Assembly (NCBI GenBank): GCA_021828285.1
Contig: JAKASG010000030.1
Span: forward strand, 1-33,081
Origin: Acidobacteriota bacterium
GTDB taxonomy: Bacteria; Acidobacteriota; Terriglobia; UBA7540
DNA length: 33,081 bases
Reading direction: 5' to 3'
Under the pieces are notes generated by a model. It was given only the letters and a program-made list of their open reading frames with translations. It was not told where the DNA came from and ran no database searches. The position numbers and the translations under genes were made by a program. Below are positions 16,855 to 24,732 of this stretch, one piece after another (the stretch's first letter is position 1; every line of letters starts with the position of its first letter).

Positions 16855-17715
16855 TCAAGATGTGCGTACCGCCGTCTCTCGCGCATCAGGCGGCCGGACG
16901 GCGTTCCGTTGCAAAACGTAAAAGCACCGTCCCCCGGTGTCGCGAGAAGGCGGAAGAAATTCCACAGCTTGATAGCCGCGTGAGAAATAGTGCCGGAAAA
17001 TGCGGCGGCTCTCTTTGCGCCAGCGCCGCGCCAGGACAATCGCCTTGGCACGCATCTCGTCCGTGTTAGCCGGAATCTCGACGAGAAGGCGACGCGCGCC
17101 GAGACCCAGGTGAATTCTGCGGTTGACGATAAAGCCGTTCCGGCCGGCGCGGACTTCATTCACGACAGGCGTGTGAGGCCGGAGCCGATGCTCGCCAGAT
17201 CGAGTGAGCCGGCGCGCAACTTCGGCGCTGCCGATCCGCCAGTTCACGACAAACCGGTCCGTCGGCAGGCCACGCTCGATGCGGCTCGCGAAGTTGCCGT
17301 AACAGTTGACGACGTACTCTTCTGCGCGGCCGCCGAGCCGGGCAATGTTGATCGTTGCATTGCGGCTTTCGAGAGGGTCGAACGTCCAGCAGATGGATCG
17401 GATTCCCGCGGCGAGCGCCATTCGCCGATGCACCATCTTCATTCGGAATCCGAGACCGCGATCCCGATGCGACGGCCGGACCGCCATTTGGTGCGACCAG
17501 TGAATCCATTGGCCGCGGCGGCGCGCCGAAAAAGCATAAATAAATCCTGCGAGTTTTCCGCTGGCGAAAGCGCCGATCACGGCGCCTCCATACTTCGCCG
17601 TGACGGAAAGGACTTCGCTCGCCTCGCCGAGAGCGCCCCAAACCTCCAGTTGAATGCGCTCACACTCGCGAAAATCTTCAAGACTCATCAAAGGCCGAAT
17701 GCTAATTCGTTCCAT
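16855..17715 (-). CDS. GNAT-superfamily N-acyltransferase, COG3375-like
   Basis: A 286 aa protein with an N-terminal GNAT fold. The acyl-CoA loop is around HWSHQMAVRPSHRDRGLGF (about residues 72-90), followed by ICWTFDPLESRNATINIARLG and RGLPTDRFVVNWRI, segments I associate with the COG3375 group. Members of that group are often found beside NSAR/OSBS genes, where a GNAT enzyme succinylates D-amino acids. An NSAR/OSBS gene occurs in this window about 13 kb away. The C-terminal half (about 165-286) has no motif I recognise. It is transcribed divergently from the TetR gene, from a 223-base gap. Family certain, acyl donor and acceptor inferred. Confidence 0.8.
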   Translation of the reverse strand: MERISIRPLMSLEDFRECERIQLEVWGALGEASEVLSVTAKYGGAVIGAFASGKLAGFIYAFSARRRGQWIHWSHQMAVRPSHRDRGLGFRMKMVHRRMALAAGIRSICWTFDPLESRNATINIARLGGRAEEYVVNCYGNFASRIERGLPTDRFVVNWRIGSAEVARRLTRSGEHRLRPHTPVVNEVRAGRNGFIVNRRIHLGLGARRLLVEIPANTDEMRAKAIVLARRWRKESRRIFRHYFSRGYQAVEFLPPSRDTGGRCFYVLQRNAVRPPDARETAVRTS

Positions 17716-17890
17716 GGAAACTCCGAGGAGCTTGCCCGAAGGGGCATAGCCCGCTGCTGCGAACCCCTACGATACCATCGGCGAGCACCTTTCGTGAAGC
17801 GCTGCGGTAAAGGGATCCGGGCGTGCCGCGGGAAGTTTGCACCTCTTGTTTCTCGCGGACCCGGGCGCCCCCGTGCCGGGTTGCGCTCGC

Positions 17891-17919
17891 TTGACAAGCT
17901 CGAACGCCGTATATAAACT
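17891..17919 (+). promoter_or_regulatory. Predicted promoter of the tetR-efflux operon
   Basis: A consensus TTGACA (17891-17896) is followed by TATAAA (17912-17917, 15-base spacer) or TAAACT (17914-17919, 17-base spacer). Transcription would begin close to the start codon at 17939, giving a very short leader that overlaps the palindromic operator. Confidence 0.55.
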
Positions 17920-17931
17920 AACCATTTAGTT
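17916..17931. promoter_or_regulatory. Palindromic operator, likely bound by the adjacent TetR regulator
   Basis: A perfect inverted repeat AACTAA-CCAT-TTAGTT lies over the -10 box and transcription start, 7 bases before the tetR ATG. Size and position fit a TetR-dimer site for autorepression; the AT-rich arms stand out in GC-rich surroundings. Binding by this regulator is inferred from adjacency. Confidence 0.6.
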
Positions 17932-17938
17932 AATTCTT

Positions 17939-18601
17939 ATGAGTGCTTCGATTTCCTCGTCTTCGGGATTCACTCGTCACACACGAAGTGACAAGACTCG
18001 CGCGGCAATCCTCACCGCGGCCGCGCCGATTTTCTCCACGAACGGCCTTGCAGGTGCGCGCACGGAAGCCATTGCCTCAGCCGCGCACGTCAATAAGGCG
18101 CTGCTCTACTACTACTTCAAGAGCAAAGATGACCTGCACCGGGCTGTGATCGAAGAACATTTGTCAGAGTTCTCGCGGCGCGCCGATGAGGTGCTGCACG
18201 CGCCCGGAAGCGTGCGCAAGACGCTTCTGGCGTTCATTGGGATGCATTTCGATTATTTGAGCGGCATCCCATACTATCCGCGACTGTTTCACCGCCTGCT
18301 GGTCTCGGGCGGCCCGGGTCTCGAGCGAATCGCCCGAAAGCATTTGCTCCCGGTCGGGCGTCAGCTCGTGCAGCAAATCGAGCGTGGCATCGAATCGGGT
18401 GAACTTCGGCGCGTGGATCCCGTTCAAACCGTCATCTCGCTTTTCGGATTGACGGTCCATTACTTTTCAGCGGCGTCCTTCATCCGCTTGATGTCGAACG
18501 CGGACCCTTATGACAGGAAGCGGCTGGCGAAGCGGAAAAAGGAGATTCTCGATTTTGTCCGCTTCGGACTCTTCATCCATCCGGAGGAACCCCTGGAATG
18601 A
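17939..18601 (+). CDS. TetR/AcrR-family transcriptional repressor
   Basis: A 220 aa regulator with the TetR helix-turn-helix at about residues 20-65: AILTAAAPIFSTNGLAGART, then EAIASAAHVNKALLYYYFKS, with the characteristic YYYFKSKDDL recognition end. The C-terminal ligand-binding domain is all-helical and resembles that of CecR/YbiH, which represses a YbhGFSR-type ABC exporter. That matches the membrane fusion protein, ATPase and permease directly downstream. Its stop overlaps the next start (ATGA, 18598-18601), so the regulator is the first gene of the operon. A palindrome over its promoter suggests autorepression relieved by a transported toxic compound. Confidence 0.92.
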   Translation: MSASISSSSGFTRHTRSDKTRAAILTAAAPIFSTNGLAGARTEAIASAAHVNKALLYYYFKSKDDLHRAVIEEHLSEFSRRADEVLHAPGSVRKTLLAFIGMHFDYLSGIPYYPRLFHRLLVSGGPGLERIARKHLLPVGRQLVQQIERGIESGELRRVDPVQTVISLFGLTVHYFSAASFIRLMSNADPYDRKRLAKRKKEILDFVRFGLFIHPEEPLE

Positions 18602-19653
18602 GGCGGAAAGTCCTGGTCGTCATTTTGGCGGTGGTGGTTGCGGCGAGCATTGTCGTGATGCTCATCCTGCGCGACCGTCCGCAAGCAATTGTTCTGACGG
18701 GCATCGTTACGGCAAACGAGTTTGACGTGAGCTCGCAGATTTCCGGCCAACTCGCGCAGGTCCTGGTGCGAGACGGCGACCCCGTCCGAAAGGGTGAGCT
18801 CCTGGCATTGATTGCGCCGGCCGAATTGCGAGCGAGTCAAGCCTACTACGCTTCATCCATGCGCAGCACGGGGGCGCAAGTGGGAGCGGCAGAGGCGGCG
18901 CTGAGTTATCAGGAATTGCAGACCCGCGACCAAATCAAGCAGGCGGAAGCAACGCTCGCAGCGACGGAAGCCCAGCGCCAGCAGGCCGAGGCAAACCTCA
19001 GCCTGGCGCGATCGAACTTCAACCGCACGGATAGCCTCTTCAAGCAAGGCATCGTTTCTGGACAATCCGAAGACCAGGCTCGAGCAGACCTCGAGTCGGC
19101 GAAAGCGAATGTGGAATCCCTGATCAAGCAGGTTGCTGCGCAGCGTGCGGCGCTGGCCCTTGCCAAATCGAACGAAGAGCAAATCCGGATGCGGGAGCGT
19201 CAGCTCGCTTCCAATCGCCAGCAGCTCGCCGCCGCAAAAGCGCAAGATACGGTGGCGAAGGTGAGGCTTGGATACACGGAGATCCGCTCGCCAATCAACG
19301 GTGTCGTCGAATTGCGCGCCGCTCTGCCCGGTGAAGTCGTGAATCCCGGCCAGGCGATTGTCGTTCTTTACGATCCCAATCAGATTTGGGTACGCGCAGA
19401 CATGCCGGAAACTTACATTGACCGGGTGAAAATGGGCGAGCGCCTGCCCGTTCGATTTCCCGACGGGACTCGGATCAAAGGGACGGTTTACTTCCGCGGG
19501 GTGGACGCGGATTACGCGACTCAACGCGACGTCAGCCGCACCAAGCGGGATATCAAAACGTTCGAGATCCGGCTGCACGTGGACAATCGCGGCAATCGCT
19601 TCCCGCTGGGCATCACAGCCTACGTGACCGTGCCGATTCACGAGGAAGATTGA
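18598..19653 (+). CDS. HlyD-family membrane fusion protein (YbhG-like)
   Basis: This periplasmic adaptor of an ABC efflux system has 351 aa and an N-terminal membrane anchor (VLVVILAVVVAASIVVMLIL, about residues 5-24). A first half of the lipoyl/barrel domain follows (ANEFDVSSQISGQLAQVLVR), then a long Ala/Gln/Glu-rich coiled-coil hairpin at about residues 75-220. The second half begins GYTEIRSPINGVVELRAALP, then a beta-barrel domain (VRADMPETYIDRVKMGERLP). It overlaps tetR by four bases and the ATPase gene by one (TGATG), indicating translational coupling. It would bridge the inner-membrane permease to an outer-membrane channel that is not encoded here. Confidence 0.9.
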   Translation: MRRKVLVVILAVVVAASIVVMLILRDRPQAIVLTGIVTANEFDVSSQISGQLAQVLVRDGDPVRKGELLALIAPAELRASQAYYASSMRSTGAQVGAAEAALSYQELQTRDQIKQAEATLAATEAQRQQAEANLSLARSNFNRTDSLFKQGIVSGQSEDQARADLESAKANVESLIKQVAAQRAALALAKSNEEQIRMRERQLASNRQQLAAAKAQDTVAKVRLGYTEIRSPINGVVELRAALPGEVVNPGQAIVVLYDPNQIWVRADMPETYIDRVKMGERLPVRFPDGTRIKGTVYFRGVDADYATQRDVSRTKRDIKTFEIRLHVDNRGNRFPLGITAYVTVPIHEED

Positions 19654-20648
19654 TGGCGGCTGTCGAGGTCGAAAAGCTGACAAAGAAATTCGGCGACTTC
19701 ACGGCCGTGGACGCGCTCTCGTTTGAGGTCGCGAAAGGCGAAATCTTCGGCTTGCTCGGTCCGAACGGAGCAGGCAAATCTACCCTGATTCGCATGCTGA
19801 CCACCCTGATTCCGCCGACTTCCGGCGCCGCGCGCATTAACGGGTTCGACGTGACGCGGGACCCCGACCATGTGCGCAGGGCGATCGGCGTGATACCGCA
19901 AGCGATGACTTCCGATCTTGATTTGACGGTCACCGAGAACATGCTGATTTTCGCCAAGCTTTATGGCGTGCCGCGCGCCCGGCGCGAAAGGGAACTGAAG
20001 GAATTGCTGGCCGCCGTCGAGCTGAGCGCCTGGGCCGATAAGCCCGTCAAATTCCTCTCGGGCGGCATGCGCCGCCGCCTTGAGATCGCGCGCGGCCTCA
20101 TTCACGAACCCAAAATCTTTTTTCTCGATGAGCCGACGACGGGACTCGACCCCACCTCGCGCATTGCAGTGTGGGAAATGCTGATGAAGCTCAAGGCGGG
20201 ACGCGATCTGACGATTCTCGTGACCACGCATTATATGGATGAAGCCGACCGGCTCTGCAACCGGATCGCTATTGTCGATCACGGCAAGCTGGTTGCGCTC
20301 GATTCGCCGCTGAAACTCAAAGCATCCATCCCCGCGACGAGTTTCCTTGAAGTCAGTTTCTCGAAATTGCCCGAGGGCTGGACGGAGCAACTGAAGGGTT
20401 TGCCGGACGTCGAAAGCGTGGTCGAGCATGACCAGGTTTTTCGCATCGCCTCCGACAACGGCCCGCGCACGATGACCGACCTGATGGATGCGGCAAAGCG
20501 CGCGGGGACTGAAGTGGTCTCGCTTTCCGTCAAAAGCACGACACTCGACGACGTTTTCACGCACTACACCGGACGGCAACTGCGCGACGAATTGCAGAGC
20601 GGAAAGCTCGACATCGGCTACATGTACCGCAAAGGAAGCGGCATATAA
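19653..20648 (+). CDS. ABC-2 type exporter ATP-binding protein
   Basis: A 331 aa ATPase of the DrrA/YbhF type. Walker A is GPNGAGKST (about residues 39-47), the Q-loop region is GVIPQAM, the signature is LSGGMRRRLEIARGL, Walker B is IFFLDEPTTGLDP, and the switch histidine lies in VTTHYMDEADRLC. A C-terminal extension of about 100 residues (from KASIPATSFLEVSF) is the usual regulatory domain of this subgroup. Unlike E. coli YbhF it is a single, not tandem, ATPase, so it should dimerise. ATG 19653 overlaps the stop of the adaptor gene and has GAGGAAG upstream. Confidence 0.94.
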   Translation: MAAVEVEKLTKKFGDFTAVDALSFEVAKGEIFGLLGPNGAGKSTLIRMLTTLIPPTSGAARINGFDVTRDPDHVRRAIGVIPQAMTSDLDLTVTENMLIFAKLYGVPRARRERELKELLAAVELSAWADKPVKFLSGGMRRRLEIARGLIHEPKIFFLDEPTTGLDPTSRIAVWEMLMKLKAGRDLTILVTTHYMDEADRLCNRIAIVDHGKLVALDSPLKLKASIPATSFLEVSFSKLPEGWTEQLKGLPDVESVVEHDQVFRIASDNGPRTMTDLMDAAKRAGTEVVSLSVKSTTLDDVFTHYTGRQLRDELQSGKLDIGYMYRKGSGI

Positions 20649-20649
20649 G

Positions 20650-20670
20650 CGCGCCCTTCGCGCGGGCGCG
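20650..20670 (+). other. Intercistronic GC hairpin between ATPase and permease genes
   Basis: CGCGCCC (20650-20656) pairs perfectly with GGGCGCG (20664-20670) around a 7-base loop and is followed by AAAA, not a U-tract. It starts right after the ATPase stop in the only real gap (62 bases) of this otherwise overlapping operon. It may stabilise the upstream mRNA or tune permease expression. Confidence 0.45.
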
Positions 20671-20710
20671 AAAAGCGTGGGCGCGAACGTCCCCTTGAGG
20701 GAACAATCCT

Positions 20711-21823
20711 ATGAACCGGATTCTCGCTCTCCTCGAACGCGATATGCGGAAATTCTTCCGCAGCCCGACGCTCATGATTGTTTCGCTTGTTCTCCCCTTG
20801 GTGCAGCTTGTCATTTTCGGCTATGCGTTCGGAGGAAAAATCAAAAATCTGAAGGTCGGCGTTGTGGATCAGGATGATCGCTTACCCGCGATTAAACTGC
20901 GCGAAATGATGCAAGCCATCGCCGCCAATGCCAAGACGTTCGAAACCGTGCAGTATTCCGACATGGGCAAGGCGTTGAAGGATCTCCGCAACGGCCGAAT
21001 CAACGGCGTGCTGAACATTCCGCCGAACTTTTCCCGCGATGTCGCGTCGCAAACCAACCCTAAAGTGGCGCTCATTGAAGACAACACCGATGAGATTGCG
21101 ACGAGCGCCCTGGAAGGCGAGTTCGCCTCGCTGGTTGGAGCTTACAACGCAAACCCCGTCGCTCCGCGCGTCGCGGCGAAGGTCACTCTGTCCGTGGTGG
21201 AGATTTATCCCTACGTCCCGTACATCCAGTTCCTGCTGCCGGGCGTCATCGTCCTTTCAATCTTCGTATCCGCGATGATTGGCGGCGGCATCATCTACAT
21301 TGACGATAAAGCGCGCGGCATGCATGAAGGCTATCTGGTGACGCCCATCAGCAAATTCGAATTGATTTCGGGCTTCACGCTTTCCGGGACCGCCAAAGCG
21401 ATCCTGACCGGCATTGTTCTGACCGTCCTCGGTTCATTGATTGCGGGCGTGCCCGACGCGCTCGATCCCGGCCGCCTCCTTCGGCTGATGCTCGTCATCG
21501 TTTTGACGTCGTTCGCGCTCATCAGCATGATGTTCCTGATGATGGTGCGCGTGAACGATCCGCTCGTGCCGCGCGCGACCTTCGGCGTGCTCAATACTCT
21601 CCTCTGGTTTCCGAGCGGCGCCGTTTATCCGACGGCTGGCTTTCCCAAGTGGATGAAGGCTTACGCCCAAGCGGACCCCTTTACTTATGCCGTGGGCGCT
21701 TTCAAGTCGCTGCTCCTGAAGAACACCGGATTCGTCGCCATCACGGGAGATTTGGCATTCCTGATCATTTTTTCAGCCCTCATGATGCTTTCTGCAACGC
21801 TGCTCTTCCGACGAACCCTTTAG
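20711..21823 (+). CDS. ABC-2 type exporter permease (YbhR/YhhJ-like)
   Basis: A 370 aa inner-membrane protein of the ABC-2 family. One N-terminal helix (about residues 19-42, PTLMIVSLVLPLVQLVIFGY) is followed by a periplasmic domain of about 130 residues (KVGVVDQDDRLPAIKL onward). Five helices follow from FLLPGVIVLSIFVSAMIGGG to the C-terminus, including the conserved FLMMVRVNDPLVPRATFG loop and GAVYPTAGFPKWMKAYAQADP. This is the standard YbhS/YbhR layout. The E. coli system has two permease genes whereas here there is one, suggesting a homodimer. Substrate probably hydrophobic or cationic drugs, inferred from the family. Confidence 0.92.
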   Translation: MNRILALLERDMRKFFRSPTLMIVSLVLPLVQLVIFGYAFGGKIKNLKVGVVDQDDRLPAIKLREMMQAIAANAKTFETVQYSDMGKALKDLRNGRINGVLNIPPNFSRDVASQTNPKVALIEDNTDEIATSALEGEFASLVGAYNANPVAPRVAAKVTLSVVEIYPYVPYIQFLLPGVIVLSIFVSAMIGGGIIYIDDKARGMHEGYLVTPISKFELISGFTLSGTAKAILTGIVLTVLGSLIAGVPDALDPGRLLRLMLVIVLTSFALISMMFLMMVRVNDPLVPRATFGVLNTLLWFPSGAVYPTAGFPKWMKAYAQADPFTYAVGAFKSLLLKNTGFVAITGDLAFLIIFSALMMLSATLLFRRTL

Positions 21824-21853
21824 CCTTCCTTGCATCTCGTCTATACTCAATAA

Positions 21854-21885
21854 GGAGCATCGCGCGGCTTCGCGCTCGATGCTCC
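21854..21885. other. Long perfect hairpin after the ABC exporter operon
   Basis: GGAGCATCG (21854-21862) pairs perfectly with CGATGCTCC (21877-21885), and the interior adds a GCGC stem. No U-tract follows on the plus strand, so it is not a textbook terminator. It could mark the 3' end of the exporter mRNA, or act in the leader of the next gene, whose ATG lies 24 bases further on. Confidence 0.5.
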
Positions 21886-21908
21886 CACTTCCAGAACGGG
21901 AGATCGCA

Positions 21909-22319
21909 ATGCTGCTCGACGCCAAACCGCCCAAGCCTCCGACGGGCATCCGAAAATACATCCCCATTTGGGCGCTCGTCCTGATCATTGCGATCGCGGG
22001 CGCCGCCGCCTTCTATAGCCTTGTTGACCTGCCTGAAGAGCTTGCCGTGGAACATTTCCTGCGCGCCGTGCAACAGGGACGTTACCAACTGGCGTATAAG
22101 CTTTGGCATCCCAGCTCGGCCTATGCCTACTCGGATTTTATGAGCGACTGGGGACCGAAGGGAGACTACGGCAAGATCAGGACTTTCAAGATTCTGGGAT
22201 CCCGCTCGAAGGGAACCGAAATAGTGATCGTCACCGTGCGCATCAACGGGGAAGATCCTCCGCTCCATCTGGTGGTTGACCGTCAGAACAAAGAAATCTC
22301 ATATTCACCCTTTTCGTGA
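21909..22319 (+). CDS. Membrane-anchored protein of unknown function
   Basis: I do not recognise this 136 aa protein. After a short proline- and lysine-rich cytosolic tail (PPKPPTGIRKYI) comes one transmembrane helix, about residues 20-40 (IWALVLIIAIAGAAAFYSL). An extracytoplasmic domain of about 95 residues follows, starting LPEELAVEHFLRAVQQGRYQ and ending in beta-like segments (EIVIVTVRINGEDPPLHLVV). The early helices and later strands recall NTF2-like/DUF4878 domains, but this is only an impression. ATG 21909 has GGGAG six bases upstream and is preferred over ATG 21879, which lies inside a strong hairpin. The 3' end overlaps the convergent rfaE1 gene by 15 bases. Confidence 0.7.
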   Translation: MLLDAKPPKPPTGIRKYIPIWALVLIIAIAGAAAFYSLVDLPEELAVEHFLRAVQQGRYQLAYKLWHPSSAYAYSDFMSDWGPKGDYGKIRTFKILGSRSKGTEIVIVTVRINGEDPPLHLVVDRQNKEISYSPFS

Positions 22320-23339
22320 ACGCCGGCTGGTCGTGCGCCCGGGCAATGAATCTCTGAGTGCCGAGGCCAATTCCTGGGCGGAGAGTTCCGCCGTCCCGAA
22401 TTTGAGAACCACCGCTCCACCCGCAATATTTGAGAGCCTCGCAGCGTCTTCCATCGAGGCTCCGGCCGAATGCGCGAGCGCGAGGACGGCGATCACCGTG
22501 TCGCCGGCGCCGGTCACGTCATAAACGGGCCGCGAAACGCTCGGCATATCCCAAATCGCGCCACTCCGCTCAAAAAGCGTCATCCCCTCCGCTCCTCGCG
22601 TAATGAGAACATAGGAACAGTCCAGCTCGGCAAGGAGCCTCCGCCCTCCCGACTCAAGCGCCTCGCGGTTTCGCATCGGCATTCCGGCCATCAATTCCGC
22701 TTCATGAAGGTTCGGCGTGACGACGGTGGCGCGACGGCAAATCTCCGGATGCTCCGGCTTGGGATCCACAAAAATGGGGATTCGTCGTTGCCTTGCCAGG
22801 GTGATCAGGCGCAGTGCAAGCGGCGTGAGGACGGACCCCTTTTGGTAATCGGAGATGACCAGTCCATCCAATCTCCCGACCCATGTGGCGAACCGGCGCG
22901 CAATCAGTTCGGCGGTTTTTTCGGAGACGGGATGGACGCGCTCGAAGTCGAGGCGCAGCAGCTGGTGCTGGTGCGCCGCGATGCGTACCTTGCGCGGCGT
23001 GAGCCGCCCGCGCTCGCGGACGAGAGTGGCGGAACTGATGCCCTTCGTTTTCAGCAGCGACGCCAGTTTGCGTCCTGCGTCGTCGTCGCCCATTGCGCCA
23101 AAAGGAACCGCCCGGCCGCCGAGCGCCGCGATGTTCGCCGCAACATTTCCAGCTCCTCCCGGAAAGCCTTGCGGAGCGATCGGGCCATCCACCAACACGA
23201 CCGGGACGGGAGCTTCCGGCGATATGCGTGTCGCGACGCCGCGCAAAAGCTCGTCGAGCATATAGTCGCCGTAGACGCCGATGGACCGCTTGCGGAACGC
23301 GCGGATGATTTGCGCGACGGAGTTGCTATTGACTTTCAT
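22305..23339 (-). CDS. rfaE1: D-glycero-beta-D-manno-heptose-7-phosphate kinase
   Basis: RfaE1 is the kinase half of HldE. It phosphorylates heptose-7-phosphate on the way to ADP-heptose for lipopolysaccharide core. The 344 aa PfkB/ribokinase-fold protein begins with GVYGDYMLDELLRG and the family-specific ISPEAPVPVVLVD. It has GGAGNVAANIAALGG, DYQKGSVLT and VDPKPEHPEICRRATVVTPN in part, and the ATP/catalytic motif VYDVTGAGDTVIAVLAL with the catalytic aspartate in GAGD. There is no C-terminal nucleotidyltransferase, so RfaE2 must be encoded elsewhere. It starts 12 bases after the GT9 gene on the same strand. Confidence 0.93.
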   Translation of the reverse strand: MKVNSNSVAQIIRAFRKRSIGVYGDYMLDELLRGVATRISPEAPVPVVLVDGPIAPQGFPGGAGNVAANIAALGGRAVPFGAMGDDDAGRKLASLLKTKGISSATLVRERGRLTPRKVRIAAHQHQLLRLDFERVHPVSEKTAELIARRFATWVGRLDGLVISDYQKGSVLTPLALRLITLARQRRIPIFVDPKPEHPEICRRATVVTPNLHEAELMAGMPMRNREALESGGRRLLAELDCSYVLITRGAEGMTLFERSGAIWDMPSVSRPVYDVTGAGDTVIAVLALAHSAGASMEDAARLSNIAGGAVVLKFGTAELSAQELASALRDSLPGRTTSRRSRKG

Positions 23340-23351
23340 GCGTCGGTTCCT

Positions 23352-24467
23352 CTAAGAAGTGGGTCTTGTGCCATACGTCAGAATTTCTTCGACTGCCTTT
23401 TGGACTTGCGTTTCACTGACTGAAAGAATGCATTCCGGGCGCTCGAATTGATAGCAACGGTCGCCACGGCAGGGATTGCACGGATACTCATTCTGAACAA
23501 CCCGCGCCGAAGCTCCGACCGATTCGCGCGGCCACGGTCCCCAGATATCCGAGCTCGACGATCCGAAAATCACAACGAGCGGCCGACCGAGCGCAGCGGC
23601 CATATGGGCCGGGCCACTGTCGTTGCCGATGAAAAGCCGCGCCCCTGCGATCGCAGCCGAGAACTGGCCGAGGCTCGCCGGCGGCAATCGCCGGATGGGC
23701 GCGTTCGCAGCGCGCTCGACCGCGTCGAGCACGGCCGCCTCGCCCGGCCCGGCTGAATAAACCGGGATCACTCGCGCCTCGCGTTCAAGCCAATGGCCGA
23801 GCTTCGCGAACCGGTCCGGAGCCCATTGCTTCGTCGCATAAAGCGCGGGAGAATGCAGCACGGCATAATCGCGCCCGGTTTCGATTCCGATGGATTCCGT
23901 TGCCTTGGCCCACCATTCCGCGCTCCGCGCTGAAACGATAAGCCGCGCGCGGGGGATATCTGCCTTCGGCATTCCCAGCCGGAAAAAAGCGCACGCCTGA
24001 TGCTCGGCGGTGTGAATCTTTTCTTTCATCAGGGTTCCGCGCGCGTCGGGTATACGGACATTGTAAAGCCACGACTTATGGAAATGCGCGAACCCCACTC
24101 TCCATCTTGCCCGGCTCGCAGCCGTCAGCCACGCGCTGGTCGGCCCGCCGTGCAAATTGATGGAAACATCGAATTTCCCTCGCCATAACGATTCGGCGAT
24201 CCGCCAATAGGCGGAACGCTTGGGCGACGCGCGCGCGCTTTCGACGCCAAGCACTTCATCGGCATCCGTGTTCCCCTCGAGGAGCTCGCGAAATTGGGAT
24301 TCGACCAGGATTGAAAGGTGGAGGTCCGGCCGCCACGCCTTGACCAGCCGAAGCGCCGGTGTGAGAAGCACAATATCGCCGATCGAGCGGAGGCGTATCA
24401 CCAGCAGCCGCGCGCCGACCGGAAGCGAGGGAAAGTTGGATTCGCCCGATTCCCCTGGCTTCTCCAA
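23352..24467 (-). CDS. Glycosyltransferase family 9 (LPS heptosyltransferase-type)
   Basis: A 371 aa GT-B enzyme of the WaaC/WaaF/WaaQ group, which transfers heptose from ADP-heptose to the LPS inner core on the cytosolic face of the inner membrane. It starts its fold with LLVIRLRSIGDIVLLTPALR, has NLHGGPTSAWLTAAS, and the donor-site motif IGNDSGPAHMAAALGRP followed by VVIFGSSSSDIWGPWP. The C-terminus carries the CNPCRGDRCYQFERPEC cysteine cluster common in this family. The start at 24467 lies two bases after the stop of the Trm112-family gene, suggesting coupled translation. The partner rfaE1 makes its sugar donor precursor. Which heptose it adds is not decidable. Confidence 0.92.
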   Translation of the reverse strand: MEKPGESGESNFPSLPVGARLLVIRLRSIGDIVLLTPALRLVKAWRPDLHLSILVESQFRELLEGNTDADEVLGVESARASPKRSAYWRIAESLWRGKFDVSINLHGGPTSAWLTAASRARWRVGFAHFHKSWLYNVRIPDARGTLMKEKIHTAEHQACAFFRLGMPKADIPRARLIVSARSAEWWAKATESIGIETGRDYAVLHSPALYATKQWAPDRFAKLGHWLEREARVIPVYSAGPGEAAVLDAVERAANAPIRRLPPASLGQFSAAIAGARLFIGNDSGPAHMAAALGRPLVVIFGSSSSDIWGPWPRESVGASARVVQNEYPCNPCRGDRCYQFERPECILSVSETQVQKAVEEILTYGTRPTS

Positions 24468-24469
24468 GG

Positions 24470-24643
24470 TTACTCCGCATCAATTTTCGCTTCGTCAACC
24501 AGCATGACGGGGATATCGTCTTTGATGGGATAGACGCGGCGGCACTGGGAGCATTTGAGCCCCTGGCCGTCCGGCGTAAGCTTCACCGGCGTCTTGCAAA
24601 CGGGGCAAACGAGAATTTCCAGGAGTTCCGGACTGACCGCCAT
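24470..24643 (-). CDS. Trm112/YcaR-family small zinc-binding protein
   Basis: This short gene codes for 57 residues, starting MAVSPELLEILVCPVCKTPV and ending VMLVDEAKIDAE. Four cysteines in two CxxC pairs (CPVC near residue 13 and CSQC near residue 31) form a zinc knuckle, and YPIKDDIPVMLVDEA is the typical Trm112 C-terminal strand. Eukaryotic Trm112 activates methyltransferases; bacterial homologues such as YcaR often sit among LPS genes (lpxK-kdsB in E. coli). Here it precedes the heptosyltransferase gene by two bases. The role is unknown. Confidence 0.88.
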   Translation of the reverse strand: MAVSPELLEILVCPVCKTPVKLTPDGQGLKCSQCRRVYPIKDDIPVMLVDEAKIDAE

Positions 24644-24732
24644 ATGCAATCACCAGAAAGCCAACGCGAATTTATCAGAGAGTCCCGCGAAATTCAAGCG
24701 CCCGTGACGCGGCCGTGACTTAGCCACTCATC

